Shown one piece after another: positions 53,077-63,600 of a DNA stretch of 64,000 nucleotides. Location of the stretch: assembly GCA_030068145.1 (NCBI GenBank), contig JAPJBO010000120.1:1-64000 (forward strand), written 5' to 3'. The notes under the pieces are model-generated. The model was not told the origin of the DNA, ran no database searches, and worked only from the letters and a program-made list of their open reading frames with translations. Source of the stretch: Diplonema papillatum. Lineage: Eukaryota > Euglenozoa > Diplonemea > Diplonemida > Diplonemidae. Numbering within the stretch: the stretch's first letter is position 1; every line of letters begins with the position of its first letter. Made by a program: the position numbers and the translations under genes.

Positions 53077-54201
53077 TCAGACAGCGCCAGCCTGTAGCAT
53101 GCCCATCTTGTGGCGGCGCAGCTCTATAGGCGACAGGCTCGGCGGGGCCGAGTGAGGGCCGCGGGGCACTGTCCGCAGCAGCTCCCGTGGGCAGTCGTAC
53201 GAAGCGTCCATCTGCTGGAGCCGCTGGTTCTCCAGCAGCTGCTGCTGCTGCCGGTCGTGCGCCTGCTTCTGGGCACGTTCCGTCTCGCGCTTGTGCTGCT
53301 GCTGCTGCTGGAGGAGCTGCTCCTCCCGAACCCCCGGACGAATCTTTTGCCGCGGCGTGGAAAGCCGGTAGCTGATCTTCGGTATTACCGTGTCTCGCTC
53401 CATCAGCTGCATTCCCTGCTGCGCCTGGGCCTGGCCGTTCGACCCACCGGACTCACGCGCTGAGGTTTGACTTTCCATCGAGTCGTAGTTCAGCAGGAGC
53501 TGTTGCTGCTGGAGCTGGTGCTGTTGCTGTTGCTGCTGGAGCTGTTGCTGTTGTTGGTGTTGCTGTTGCTGTTGCTGGTGATCCGGCGCTTGATGAAAAG
53601 GCACGTACGCCTGCGCCTGCTGGGGTTGGATCTGGAGTTGCTGCTGCTGGGAAGACTGAGGAGGGTGGAGCTGGTGGCCTGTGAGCTTGCGAGAGTGCAA
53701 ACTCGAACCTGCGGTCGTCGAAATGTTCACTTGGTGAGGGATGTACGGCTGGTACACGTGCAGGCGCGGCTTCTCGTGCAGGGGCGGCGACTGCGCTTGC
53801 GGCGGCGGTTGGTACTTTTGCGCCTCGGACAGCTGGTGCTTTAAATCATCGATGATGCGATCCTTCTCCTCGATGATCAAGTTGAGCCGGTTGACCTCCT
53901 GCCAAGCTGTCGCAACTTCGTGCGTTACGAGCTCGCCCTCCTGAGGACCCTTAGGCTTTTTGGCCCAGCTGTCGCCGTCAGACCATTGCACGGAGCCTTC
54001 CTGGACGCCGATGATCCGCGCGCCAAGCAACCCGATGCGGCCCGCAGGGTACACCTCGAACATGTGCACTTGCTTGCCTCCCTCGACGAGGTCCGCCACA
54101 GCTTTGTAGTCCTTCACAGCCCACGTGTTCCCGGCTCGGTCTCGCCAGCATCCTTGCAGAATCTTCACTTCGTCCACCCGGCGGTGGTCGGGCACGGGCA
54201 T
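53077..54201 (-). CDS. Glutamine-rich protein with an N-terminal WSDGD domain
   Basis: 374 residues from ATG 54201. Residues 10-85 form a compact domain: VKILQGCWRDRAGNTWAVKD, then GLLGARIIGVQEGSVQWSDG with DSW. The paired Trp and WSDGD motif look like a small beta-rich module. A short coiled coil follows (EVNRLNLIIEEKDRIIDDLK), then about 200 residues of Gln-rich, Pro- and His-containing sequence with polyQ runs, and a basic C-terminus (SPIELRRHKMGML). Likely a disordered scaffold or regulator; the family is unknown. Intronless. Confidence 0.7.
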   Translation of the reverse strand: MPVPDHRRVDEVKILQGCWRDRAGNTWAVKDYKAVADLVEGGKQVHMFEVYPAGRIGLLGARIIGVQEGSVQWSDGDSWAKKPKGPQEGELVTHEVATAWQEVNRLNLIIEEKDRIIDDLKHQLSEAQKYQPPPQAQSPPLHEKPRLHVYQPYIPHQVNISTTAGSSLHSRKLTGHQLHPPQSSQQQQLQIQPQQAQAYVPFHQAPDHQQQQQQHQQQQQLQQQQQQHQLQQQQLLLNYDSMESQTSARESGGSNGQAQAQQGMQLMERDTVIPKISYRLSTPRQKIRPGVREEQLLQQQQQHKRETERAQKQAHDRQQQQLLENQRLQQMDASYDCPRELLRTVPRGPHSAPPSLSPIELRRHKMGMLQAGAV

Positions 54202-54478
54202 TCTCGTGGCGCACGCTTGCCTCGCGCCACCGTCTCCCCCGCCCGTGCCCGGCTGATCTTCGGTGTCACTGTGCCAGAACCACCCTATCCTGCTGTCATA
54301 TACTTTTTAGTGCCGTGATATTTTCTCTGGAGGCTCGACGGTGCACGAACCCGATGAGCTACGGTATATGCGTTGTTTTCGTTGTTTTCGAGTGGGTGCC
54401 GACAACAAGTTGCCAGCACCTGTGCCAGTGTGTCCCTCAGGAGTCAGCCAGCCTTCGCTTTGAGACATGTCCTCAAGC

Positions 54479-54540
54479 CAACACCGCACTGGTCCTGTCT
54501 GCACGTTTTGGTCCTGTCAGCCTCAGTCACATACGTGGGA
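54479..54540 (+). repeat. Dispersed repeat, copy A (54.5/57.5 kb)
   Basis: AACACCGCACTGGTCCTGTC, then a TTTTGGTCCTGTCAGCC-like stretch and CACATACGT. A diverged copy lies at 57465-57524. Confidence 0.7.
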
Positions 54541-55496
54541 ACAAACAATCAAAACAACCCCTCCCCGGTAAGCGTCCAAGCTCCAGTCAAGGTTTACCCT
54601 TCGTAACGCGTTCTGCTTCGTCTGAATGAGAGAGTGAACCCAAAAAATGGACTGTTGTTTTCTCGTGCTCTTCTAAGATTTGTTTCCTCCTCCGGAAAAG
54701 AGCGCCAGGTGAGAGGGAGAGCCCGACACCTGGCCGCCCAAAGGTGGCGGTCGCCATGCTGGTCTCCTTTTGTCTGCATACCACATCGGCAGCACGTATG
54801 TACTAAACAGAACATTTCCGGAATTCCCTCCAGCGTGCACACGCGACGAAAAACAGGATACTTCGCTTTTTTTGTCAGTTTCATCATCACTGATTGATGC
54901 TGAGATTCCGTTCCTTCGTTCACCCGTGCAGGCGCAAACTCTGAGGAGAAAATACTCTCTACGGAAGGACCCGTTCGTGGCGAGATGGAGATCGCGCCCC
55001 GCAGCTCTGGGGCTGTGGATGCTCTCGCCAGATTGGTTGCTTTCTCAGACTGTTGTCTTGTTTTCGGAAGTCCATGTTCTCTTTAGGGTTCTCCCGATTC
55101 GATTAATGTGTGAGGCATTCTGCTTCGCTTTCGCCGGTGCTCACAAGAGGATAGAGTTCAAAAACCTGGGTGCACACTCGGCAGTCTGTTTCCTCTTCTT
55201 GTCTGCGCCTCTCAGCGTCAGTGAAATTCGAGCTGGGGAGGCGGTTCGGGAAGAAAGTTCAAACCCCAACTCACTGGCAATCTTCGTGCTGCGGCTTTGC
55301 TGCGCGAATTTTGATGCTGCGCCGTTCGCCGAAGCAGCGATTCTAGACAAACACGCATGACAGGAAAACTGTCCTTGTGGTACGTGTAAAATGCGACGCG
55401 GGAACGTTCATCTGGCCTTGGAATCCGGGGATTTCAGTCCGGCTCAACTGAGGGTCGTTCGAACGTTCTCTCAGAGACTCACACTGCGACTCATCG

Positions 55497-55685
55497 GGAA
55501 TGTTCGCGGACTGGCCGCAAACCCGGCCTTCAGTAATAGATAGAAAGTTTGTGGTATTGGGCATGCTCGTGGTCTGGCCGCTGAGGCCTCTAGTAACAGA
55601 TTCCGGGAATCGGGAATGCTCGTGGTCTGGCCGCTAACCCGGCCTCCGGTAATCGATGTTAGGAGGGCTCGTGGCCCGGCCTCCA
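55497..55685 (+). repeat. Degenerate 55-62-bp tandem repeat
   Basis: Three and a half copies with a shared core: GCTCGTGGTCTGGCCGCT, then AACCCGGCCT and a GTAATNGAT segment. Copies start near 55497, 55559, 55613 and 55669. Confidence 0.8.
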
Positions 55686-55761
55686 GATTTCGACATAGGT
55701 CGCGAAACAGAGGCGGCGGACGGCGTCATGGAATGGGCTCGAGGAGTCGCGGACGAGGTAG

Positions 55762-56688
55762 CTAGATGATGACGCCGTGAGGGGAGCGGTGAGGCAGCGG
55801 GTGGCGCCGCCACATGCGCGAAGCGGGGAGCTGCAGGCGCTGGACGGCGAAGCCGGCGATGAACAGGAACGAGAACCAAACGACCGGGACCACGACGGGG
55901 ACCGCCCACGGCCGTATGCGCGGAGGAAGGAAGCCGGACGGCGACAAAAGGTACACGGAAAGAGAGTTCGAAGCCGCGACGCTCATGATCTGGCTGTCGT
56001 CTTCTTCGTCGCGGAACAGCGACGGCGGAGACGGTGTCGAGGGGACGGGCTGCAAAAGGCTGTCAGCCACCTGCCGCGCGAACAGAGTCAAGATAACTTG
56101 ACTCGGCAGCGTCCCGGCAGCCGTCGTCCAAATGTACGTCTGCAGCGGGACGTCCCCCACTGCCATCGCCGCGTTGAGGGGCGCAAACAGAGGAGGGAAG
56201 AGGCGCAGCACGATCAGCAGCCACGCGGGCGCCCCGCGCACTTTGCGATCCATCCAGCTCAGCCACTCGCGCGACCGGGGCGACACCGGCTCTTCGAACT
56301 GAGGTGTCGTCAAAGGCAGCGTCGGGAGTTGCTGCTTTGCGAAAAGAGGGGGGAACTCCCCGTACCACGCTGCCCGCAAGATCGAGAAATTGATGACGCC
56401 GCCGATGATGTGCGCGACCCAAGCCGTGACGACGGCCACCAGCCAAGGCGACAAGACGATCCCGCACATGGCTGTCAGCAGGATCTCCCCCGGCAGACTG
56501 CACGCCAGAACAGCGCTCAGCACGCAGCAGAACACTAGAGGAGAGCTGATCGGGTGTGTCGCAACGAAGTTTTCGATCCCGGCCCGGTGCCGCCGCACAT
56601 TGTCGGTCGTAAGGTAGTTCCTGCCAAGGAACAAGATGCACACGACAGCGGCCACCAAAGCGGCTATCCGCCTCTTGTTTCCGGGCAT
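55762..56688 (-). CDS. VTT-domain membrane protein (TMEM64/TVP38 family)
   Basis: 308 residues from ATG 56688. After an N-terminal TM (RIAALVAAVVCILFLGRNYL) the VTT/SNARE-associated domain runs from about residue 45 to 190: SLPGEILLTAMCGIVLSPWL, WVAHIIGGVINFSILR, then RLFPPLFAPLNAAMAVGDVP and WTTAAGTLPSQVI. The two re-entrant Gly/Pro-containing segments are as in DedA/TMEM41B proteins, which act as lipid scramblases or transporters in ER, Golgi or plastid membranes. A C-terminal TM (VVVPVVWFSFLFIAGFAV) follows a cytosolic Ser/Pro-rich loop. It is the last confident gene at the right-hand side of the array. Confidence 0.85.
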   Translation of the reverse strand: MPGNKRRIAALVAAVVCILFLGRNYLTTDNVRRHRAGIENFVATHPISSPLVFCCVLSAVLACSLPGEILLTAMCGIVLSPWLVAVVTAWVAHIIGGVINFSILRAAWYGEFPPLFAKQQLPTLPLTTPQFEEPVSPRSREWLSWMDRKVRGAPAWLLIVLRLFPPLFAPLNAAMAVGDVPLQTYIWTTAAGTLPSQVILTLFARQVADSLLQPVPSTPSPPSLFRDEEDDSQIMSVAASNSLSVYLLSPSGFLPPRIRPWAVPVVVPVVWFSFLFIAGFAVQRLQLPASRMWRRHPLPHRSPHGVII

Positions 56689-57464
56689 GGGTACGCCGTG
56701 CCACACCTGTCGATGCCTCGACGATACGCGGCTGCGCCGCCTTCGTCTTTTGTGCTTGCGTTCCCGTCGGAGGCTACTCGTCAGTCATTCTGCGGAGTGA
56801 GCACCCGCTGCTGGTTTTCCTTTTGTTTTTGCCGTGCCTTTTGGGGGCGTGGGGGGGCCCGGGTTGGAGTCAGGCTGTCCCCGCTTTATGCGCCAAACCA
56901 CCCCCCTCCTGTCACGGTTGGCCATGGCACGAATGGCGCAGACAATTCCTTAACCGTTCTGAACATTTCCCCTGCAAATGCGTCGCACTGTCTGCTGTCT
57001 TCGGTGTATGGATACTATCGCCACACATTATTTGTTTTCGAACTTCAAACTAACCCAGTGCATCACGGTTTTCTCCAGAGCTGCACAAACTTGCCTGGTA
57101 CTGTAATGCGTCGCACTGTCTGCTGTCTTCGGTGCAGAGTATGCTGTGGCCTCGAGAGTCCTTGTAGCGCAGGTGATGATAACGACAAAAAACAAGTGAC
57201 AAAAACAGCAAAACGACGAGTCGGAATAGAGCAAGAACGGCACTTTTTTTTAGCGATTTTTTGTGTGCTTGTGTGTTGGGTTAGAAACCGGGAGGGAAAA
57301 TGAGATGGGGGAAACGGCAAAGAGGGTTAAATTAAGTGCTTTGCTTGACGTTGTTGTTTGTCTTGTATTAGGCTTGCGAAGTGTAGGTGCATGAGGGATG
57401 GGGAGGGGGAATGGGGTGGGGCCAAGGGGGGTTGCAAGAACGTGCTTGGAATCGACATGTGCTC

Positions 57465-57524
57465 AACACCGCACTGGTCCCGTCTGCGCTGTGTTTAGGT
57501 CTTATCAGCCGCAGACACGTAAGG
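57465..57524 (+). repeat. Dispersed repeat, copy B (54.5/57.5 kb)
   Basis: Diverged copy of 54479-54540: AACACCGCACTGGTCCCGTC, then GGTCTTATCAGCC and CACGTAAGG. The same opening (CAGCACCGCACCGGTC) recurs at 58851 directly before the next repeat. Confidence 0.7.
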
Positions 57525-57555
57525 CGGACCATCATCCGCGCGGAACCTGAGTGGC

Positions 57556-57643
57556 TGCAGACAGGACAGCGGTGTGAGTCTGATTTGTCAAGCGGCTGTT
57601 CGTAGCTCGTCACAGCCAGGATTACCCGTACCTTAGAGCACAG
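57556..57643 (+). repeat. Dispersed repeat, copy A (57.6/58.9 kb)
   Basis: GCAGACAGGACAGCGGTGTG, then AGTCTG, GTAGCTCGTCACAGCCAGGA and AGAGCACAG. A copy with small indels lies at 58880-58969. Confidence 0.88.
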
Positions 57644-58879
57644 GAAAATCCGTCACGGGGTGAGGAGTGGGCCAAGAGAGGGGTCGGGTGGGGGTCTGGT
57701 GCACGCAGCAACCGAAGTGAGATTCTTCATTATAGCCGAGTTCATGTCACGGTGCCTTTTTTGACGAGAGAGAGAAAGAGAGGGCGATGTGGACCATGAA
57801 CGAGGAGTGCTTGACGACAGCAATTGTCAGTTTCTTTTATCTGTTACGGGAGAGAGAGAAAGAGAGAGACGAGTCAGAGTGCGGGGACCATCTCTCCAGG
57901 GAGTTTCCGGTCTCCTCGCTACTCCCCCGTACAAGTACAGTGGGTGCAAGTCGTTTCGTCATCGGCGCGTTGCGGCCGCGGCTTCGGCACGGTGGTAATA
58001 GCGCCGAGCGTTCTGGCAGGCGAGTGAGTTCGCCTTGCGGTGGGAAGTGCCGTCTTTTGACCCGCTTTTGCGGGCTCTCTTCTGTTTCGGGCTACTGCGC
58101 CGGCCAAGTATTATTTTCCGGAAGGTGTGCATCGACCCCCCTCCAAGTTTTACGTTATTTCCAGCTCAGTCCCGGCCACCAAGAATGGCGGGTAAGAGGT
58201 GGAGACAGTCAAACGCTGCTGTAGTACGAGGGGTTTGTCCGAAATGTCAGGCGGTTGTCAGAGATCGTCACACCCGTGCTACAAGAGATATCCGACTCGG
58301 GAAGCCCCCCTACAATTATCAGCTATAAAACGGTAAAAAGTTCTGAGACGACATCGTGTGTAAACGGTGATTCCTCGGGTTTGCTGTGTAAGATCAATCT
58401 TACTAGAGAGAGCTATACATTAAGGAACTCGGGCAGCACGCCGGTTTGTTCACAGGAACATCAGTGGTCAACAGTATTCGCATATAATGGAAAGCGGAAC
58501 TCGGACCCGAGGCCCGCCGAGGGTCGTGGCAAGCGGGAAACTCGTAATCGATGAAGAGCAAGGAGCCCCTATGACGAACGGACGCGTGCTGCGAATGTAC
58601 GAGACCTCTGCATGGAGTACGAGATATCCACACTTCTCACCGATTCCACAGCTAATTAACCAACAAAAACATGTCCGGAGCTGACCTGTTCGAATGACCG
58701 ACGGACGATCAGCATAAACTGATCTTGTGCGACTGATTCTTGAGACCCTTCGGAAGGGCTTCTATAGTACATCGTTTCTTGCTTTTCCTTCACCATATCC
58801 GTGCGGAACTGGGGCATGCACTGATGAACGAAGTAACGGACCATACTCAGCACCGCACCGGTCAGATGGATGCCTGTGT

Positions 58880-58969
58880 GCAGACAGGACAGCGGTGTGA
58901 GTCTGGTTTGCTAGGCGGTCGTAGCTCGTCACAGCCAGGACCACTCTTGCTACTACACGAGAGCACAGT
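58880..58969 (+). repeat. Dispersed repeat, copy B (57.6/58.9 kb)
   Basis: Second copy of 57556-57643 in the same orientation, 1.3 kb away. Together with the CACCGCAC opening before each copy, the full unit is probably 120-180 bp. Confidence 0.88.
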
Positions 58970-59772
58970 CAAATACGCCTCTGGTTATGTACAAGCACTT
59001 TCTCGTTGGCTTTGTTTACCTTTTCATGTGCAACCGTTGGTCTGTACTATTCGGAATAAGTGGGCACCTGGGGCAAGACGCAACGGTCAACCAGCACACA
59101 AAAGCTTGTGTTGAAGTAAAGAATAGTGACACAACCCAGTCCGCTCTCCGGCCCTAGAATGACCGTCTCGAAGGGCGCGGATTCAGTGCAAGCGCCAAAC
59201 CCGAAGGTACGCACGCCTTGATGATTTGGTGGGAAATCGATAGCCTCTAGGCTCTGCAGCTCCCACCTTCTGTGCTCGCAAAAAAGGGGGAGGTGTCGCT
59301 GCTCACCTGCCGGATCCGATCCAGCTGCTGCCCCCGCGGCCAAAAAAGACCCTAATACTCTACAGAGTTTCTTGTGAAGACAGGTGTCTCGTATCTTGGC
59401 AGGGGAGATGAAGGGGGGAAATCGAATCCTATTTTCACCAACGGGGCTATTCGCGAGCGTAAGAGGCGGAACGAAGAGAGTTGCTGTTTTGAGGTCGCAT
59501 GCCATGTACCACGCTCGGTTTTCGATGGTGATATTTTCTTTGGAGCTATGTCTGCACTTCCCTCACCAGCAAAAACCTCTTCAATTCTTCTTCTTCGCTC
59601 CTCGGGAGCCTGACGCAGCAAAAAGGAAGGAATGCAGAAGGGAAAGAATATACCCTGCAAAAGACTGGAAGAGAGCCACAGTTCTTTTTTTGCGTTACCG
59701 ACGATCACAACCGAAGCGCTCCCCCCTCTCAACGACGGCAAGATCGACGTCAAAAACTAGCCCACCCGGAGG

Positions 59773-59832
59773 TGGTTGATTCCTTGGGTAGGTTTTCTCT
59801 ACCGGCGGGTTGCTTGAATTCGCCTTTTCTGT
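59773..59832 (+). repeat. Dispersed repeat, copy A (59.8/63.2 kb)
   Basis: GGTTGATTCCTTGGGTAGGT, then TTTCT, CGGCGGGTTGCTTGAATTCG and CCTTTTCT. A diverged copy lies at 63212-63270. Confidence 0.75.
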
Positions 59833-62800
59833 TTTCTTTCAGAAGTTGGCTATTCTGTTGTTCGCTCGGTCCCGATTGTTTCGTCTCGTTCCTCTGTCTC
59901 CTGTTCGTGTTCATATAATTCCGAAATAAAACTCGGCAGAATAACAGCACCGCAGGTCCAGAACTCTATGTTTAGTTGTTTTACTGTTGGAAAAAAAAAC
60001 GGTGGTCGGGATCGACGGTGACACAAAAAGGGCGCGCATGCGTCATTAGTATAACTTAACCTTGCACCTGAGGCCCCGGAAGGGACAGTCGTTAGTCACG
60101 GGGTTCCGGTCGTAAAAATAGAGGCGTTCCAGCCGGTTGGGTACCACACACTATAGACAGAGGCAAGATGTGCGCCAGGCGTCGAGGGGCGCGACAGAAC
60201 ACAGACAGAAGATTGAGTTCCGGTTTAGACTGAAAAGTTCGCTCGAAACTCGGTAGTGGGATTGGTGCTGAGGGATCTCTCCATAGGTGGTGTTTTTTTA
60301 GCGCTATTCGTGGTTTAGACAGGGTTGCCTAGCAGAAACCAAAACTTTGGAGAAGCAGCTGCAAGGGCCCATGTGGCGCCGACTGTTGAGAGAACAGTGG
60401 AACTGTCGTAGGGGTGTGTGTGTCCACCCTGTATGCTGGGTGGACCCGCTCAATTTCCAGATTTGTTTTTCGGCACGCGAAACCCGGCCGGGTTGCTAGG
60501 AAACCCTGTCCAGATGAAAAAGGCTCATTCGAGTTGTTCGAACTAAGATGATGCTGCGCTGTTTTCCTCTCGATTCCTTTTTGAAGTTGGGTGAAGTGGT
60601 TCTGGACCTGCGGGCTCTTGAGTCGTTGCAGACCCATTCAATAATAGGTAAAGGGGTGGGGAGAAAAAGCTCTGCGTGAGCCGTGGGTAGCGGGGGGAGA
60701 ACAATCGAAAGGTGGTGCTGACACCCGCAAACAGACGAGTCAGCAACGCACCTTCGATAGACAGCGTAAAATAAGAGGTGGACTGTCCTGGACAGCGGTA
60801 GGTTAATCTGTCTGTGCCAATGCCCCGGCACGCGGCAGTCGCAAGTGCGCTCGCCTCACACAGAGCTGTGCTTCAAAGGACGCACGGCACCTCAACCGTT
60901 TGTTCGGAAACGCGAGGCACAACAGTGCGTTAACGTTGAAGGTGTCAGTCACTTGGCAGCCACCGGGCGAGTGTGGATTGGATAAACCAACCGGGGTTTC
61001 TTATCGTCATCAAACCAAAACCTGGGGTTACCAATACAGGGACGTGATTGTGGAAACAACTTGGATTGGGAGAGAAGTCCTGCTGCCCGCAGTTGTTCGT
61101 CGGACGCTGAGAGCCCTGCACACTTGTTGTCAACATTCCCAAGAGCTGCCCGGACAAAACCTTGGGACCCTCGGCGAACATTCGGCAGCATCGGACTAGT
61201 CGGTCGATCATGCTTCATTTCCAAAACACGGTTCTATGAGTGCATTCAATTGTTTATTTGAAGTTATTTGTTGGTTGCTGTTGGATTGGTACGACTTCGT
61301 GGCAGAAAAGAACATCGACTGCTGTCTCATGAACAACAAATCAGACTCCGTAACGAGCTAAACGGACCCCGCCTGTCAAAAAATACGGACACCAGACTTG
61401 GACCCCTGCTAGAAAAAGCGGCTGAACGATCACGGCCAAAACGTGGGGAAAACGGAGAACAAAGCAGGTGTGTACCTCTGCTCCAAAAATCTCTACACAA
61501 GCCGTCTTCGGGTGGCCTCATTCTTCCCCGCGGTATGTATGAGGAAAGTTCACGATATGGGAAAAGTGGGGGAAGGCGCCCGCCTTTTCGCTTGTTCCGA
61601 AGTGGGTCCAAGTATGAAACACTGGCAACAGTTTCCTTCCTCCCCACCCCCCCTTGTGTGTTGAAGGTTCAACACGAAAGGGAAAACGCTCGAGAGCAGG
61701 ACAAATAGAGCTGGCCCCATCGATCACACGACTTGATAGTACAAGAACACTACGGGCGATAAATAGGTGCAGGAACCCTGCGATACCTCTGCCGCATCGC
61801 CATATATGTACGGACACAGAAGCAAGAACTTGCAAGCGACGAGCGCATGCACAACCAAGACCTGCCTGTACGTGATCCTTCGAAGGCGTTAAGCGTAGTG
61901 ACCTCCTTGCATCTGCTGCCCGTCGAACCCCGACATCAGCTTGTTTAGATGCTCTTTTGTTCATCATATTCGACCCGTGAGAAAACTTGCAAAAGAGTGA
62001 ACAACCAGAGTGAAATGCTTTGGCTGTTAGTTGGCAGTAGAAGCTGTTCGTTCATCAAATCTGATTGTCGATGATGTACGTTTCTTGCATGGCATGGCCG
62101 ACAATACGGCACGATAGCCAAGTTCAAAGCCGGTGACCTGAACTGCACAAATGCGACTTTTGAGCTGCACACTGCCTGTCCTGCAGATGAGTTTCAAAAA
62201 GGGAGCTTCAGCCTCCTAAGCAGAAGGCTGTTGAAGTGTGTTTCTTTCTGTTGAATGCCGCTGCTTCTTTCCCACGTATTATTATATTTTTTTGAATAAG
62301 CACCTGCTTTGTAGGAAATACGAGACGAGGCCGCCAGTTGCAAACTACGAAATGACTATGGGGTGACACTCAGCAGCCCTCCACCAACGCGACACGAGAG
62401 GAAGGAAAAAGTGCGAGCCGCTTCTTCGCAGACAAGGCGGATTCCGGCCGCAAGCAACCAGTGGAATGGAATCGCAGCAAGGGAGACCAGCGAGCGGCTG
62501 TGAAATGAGATGAGTTCCAGAGCAGGCTCGGACGATGGGACGACACCAAAACGAAGAAGTCCGACGAAGAAAACGCCAGATCCCGGCGCTGAAGTAACGA
62601 AGTTCGTGAAACCTCTACACGGCTGCGACACGCAAAGTAGTACTTCAAGCGTGAGTCAAGAGCACAGGTCTAAACAACATTAAGCACGCAACAACAGCAC
62701 GTAATATGAAACTCCTTGTCGATACCGCCCAACGACTGACACACGTGTATTACTGCGGGACGCTGGCCTGTCCAGCACAGCCGTGTCTCCCAAGGTGAAC

Positions 62801-63211
62801 TGAAGCATCGACTCACTGGACGACACCGGATCAAAGAAAACTCCGGACACGAAGAAACGCAGCACGGACATGCCAGCCGAGAACTGCGAGATCCCAAGGT
62901 ACGCAACGAACACTTCAAAGTCGGAAGTCGGTGAAACCCCCCACGTCAATACTGACCAACGACTGCGGCACGTATTGCACAACAAAGTCGAGCGCCCGGC
63001 AAGAGCAAGCATGTCACAACCGAACTTGAAAGGTGGGTCTGTCAACCCATACGACTAACGCAATAAGAGCCATCAGCTCACTCTGACAAAGGAACGCAAC
63101 AAGAGCCCAAATTCACACGAAAAGGTAAAACTGGGTTTTGTACCGGGTATAAACGTTCGCTCCTGAGCTATTCCCCTCCCGGACTACAGCAAGTGTCAGA
63201 TCAGAATAACC

Positions 63212-63270
63212 CGGTTGATTTTCTTGGCAGTTTTCTGCCGACGGGTGTTGCTTGAATTCGCGTTTTCTTT
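63212..63270 (+). repeat. Dispersed repeat, copy B (59.8/63.2 kb)
   Basis: GGTTGATTTTCTTGGCAGTT, then CTGCCGACGGGTGTTGCTTG and AATTCGCGTTTTCT. Same orientation as copy A. Confidence 0.75.
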
Positions 63271-63407
63271 TTTTCTTTTTTTGCCACTTTCCTCCCGCTC
63301 CGTGTAATGGGCTGAAGATGCTGAGGTCCATTCTCTGAACAACCTACTTCGGTGAATGTGCTTACAGTCAACACTGTAAATTTGTTGCAATAGTGTGCTT
63401 GCCAGGC

Positions 63408-63436
63408 CTTCGACTACCCTGAGCAACGCACTGCAC
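63408..63436 (+). repeat. Short repeat shared with the FKBP12 intron
   Basis: AGGCCTTCGACTACCCTGAG then CAACGCA; the FKBP12 intron has GGGCCTTCAACTACCCTGAG then CAGCGCA near 40018-40046. About 26 of 28 positions agree. Confidence 0.55.
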
Positions 63437-63520
63437 TGCTCAACAGCTTTTGTTCGCTTAAGTAGAAGCACCTTGTCCGGGACTTCACGACTAGTGAACC
63501 TTAGTTAGCGGACCTTTGAA

Positions 63521-63600
63521 GCGCGGATGATGCCTCTCGCGCTGCTCCCCTGAGGTTCCCTGCCTCATGCCAAGCACCGCCGCCCGGGTTAAAGAGTTGC
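63521..63600 (+). repeat. Dispersed repeat, second copy of 14001-14090
   Basis: GCGCGGATGATGCCTCTCGC, then GAGGTTCCCTGCCTCATGCC and GCCGCCCGGGTT. Same orientation and order as the copy overlapping the Ubl gene end. Confidence 0.75.

Larger units (their letters stand above)
54202..55761. other. Intergenic with dispersed and tandem repeats
   Basis: No supported gene in about 1.5 kb. It contains one copy of the 54.5/57.5-kb repeat and the tandem block at 55497-55685. Confidence 0.6.
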
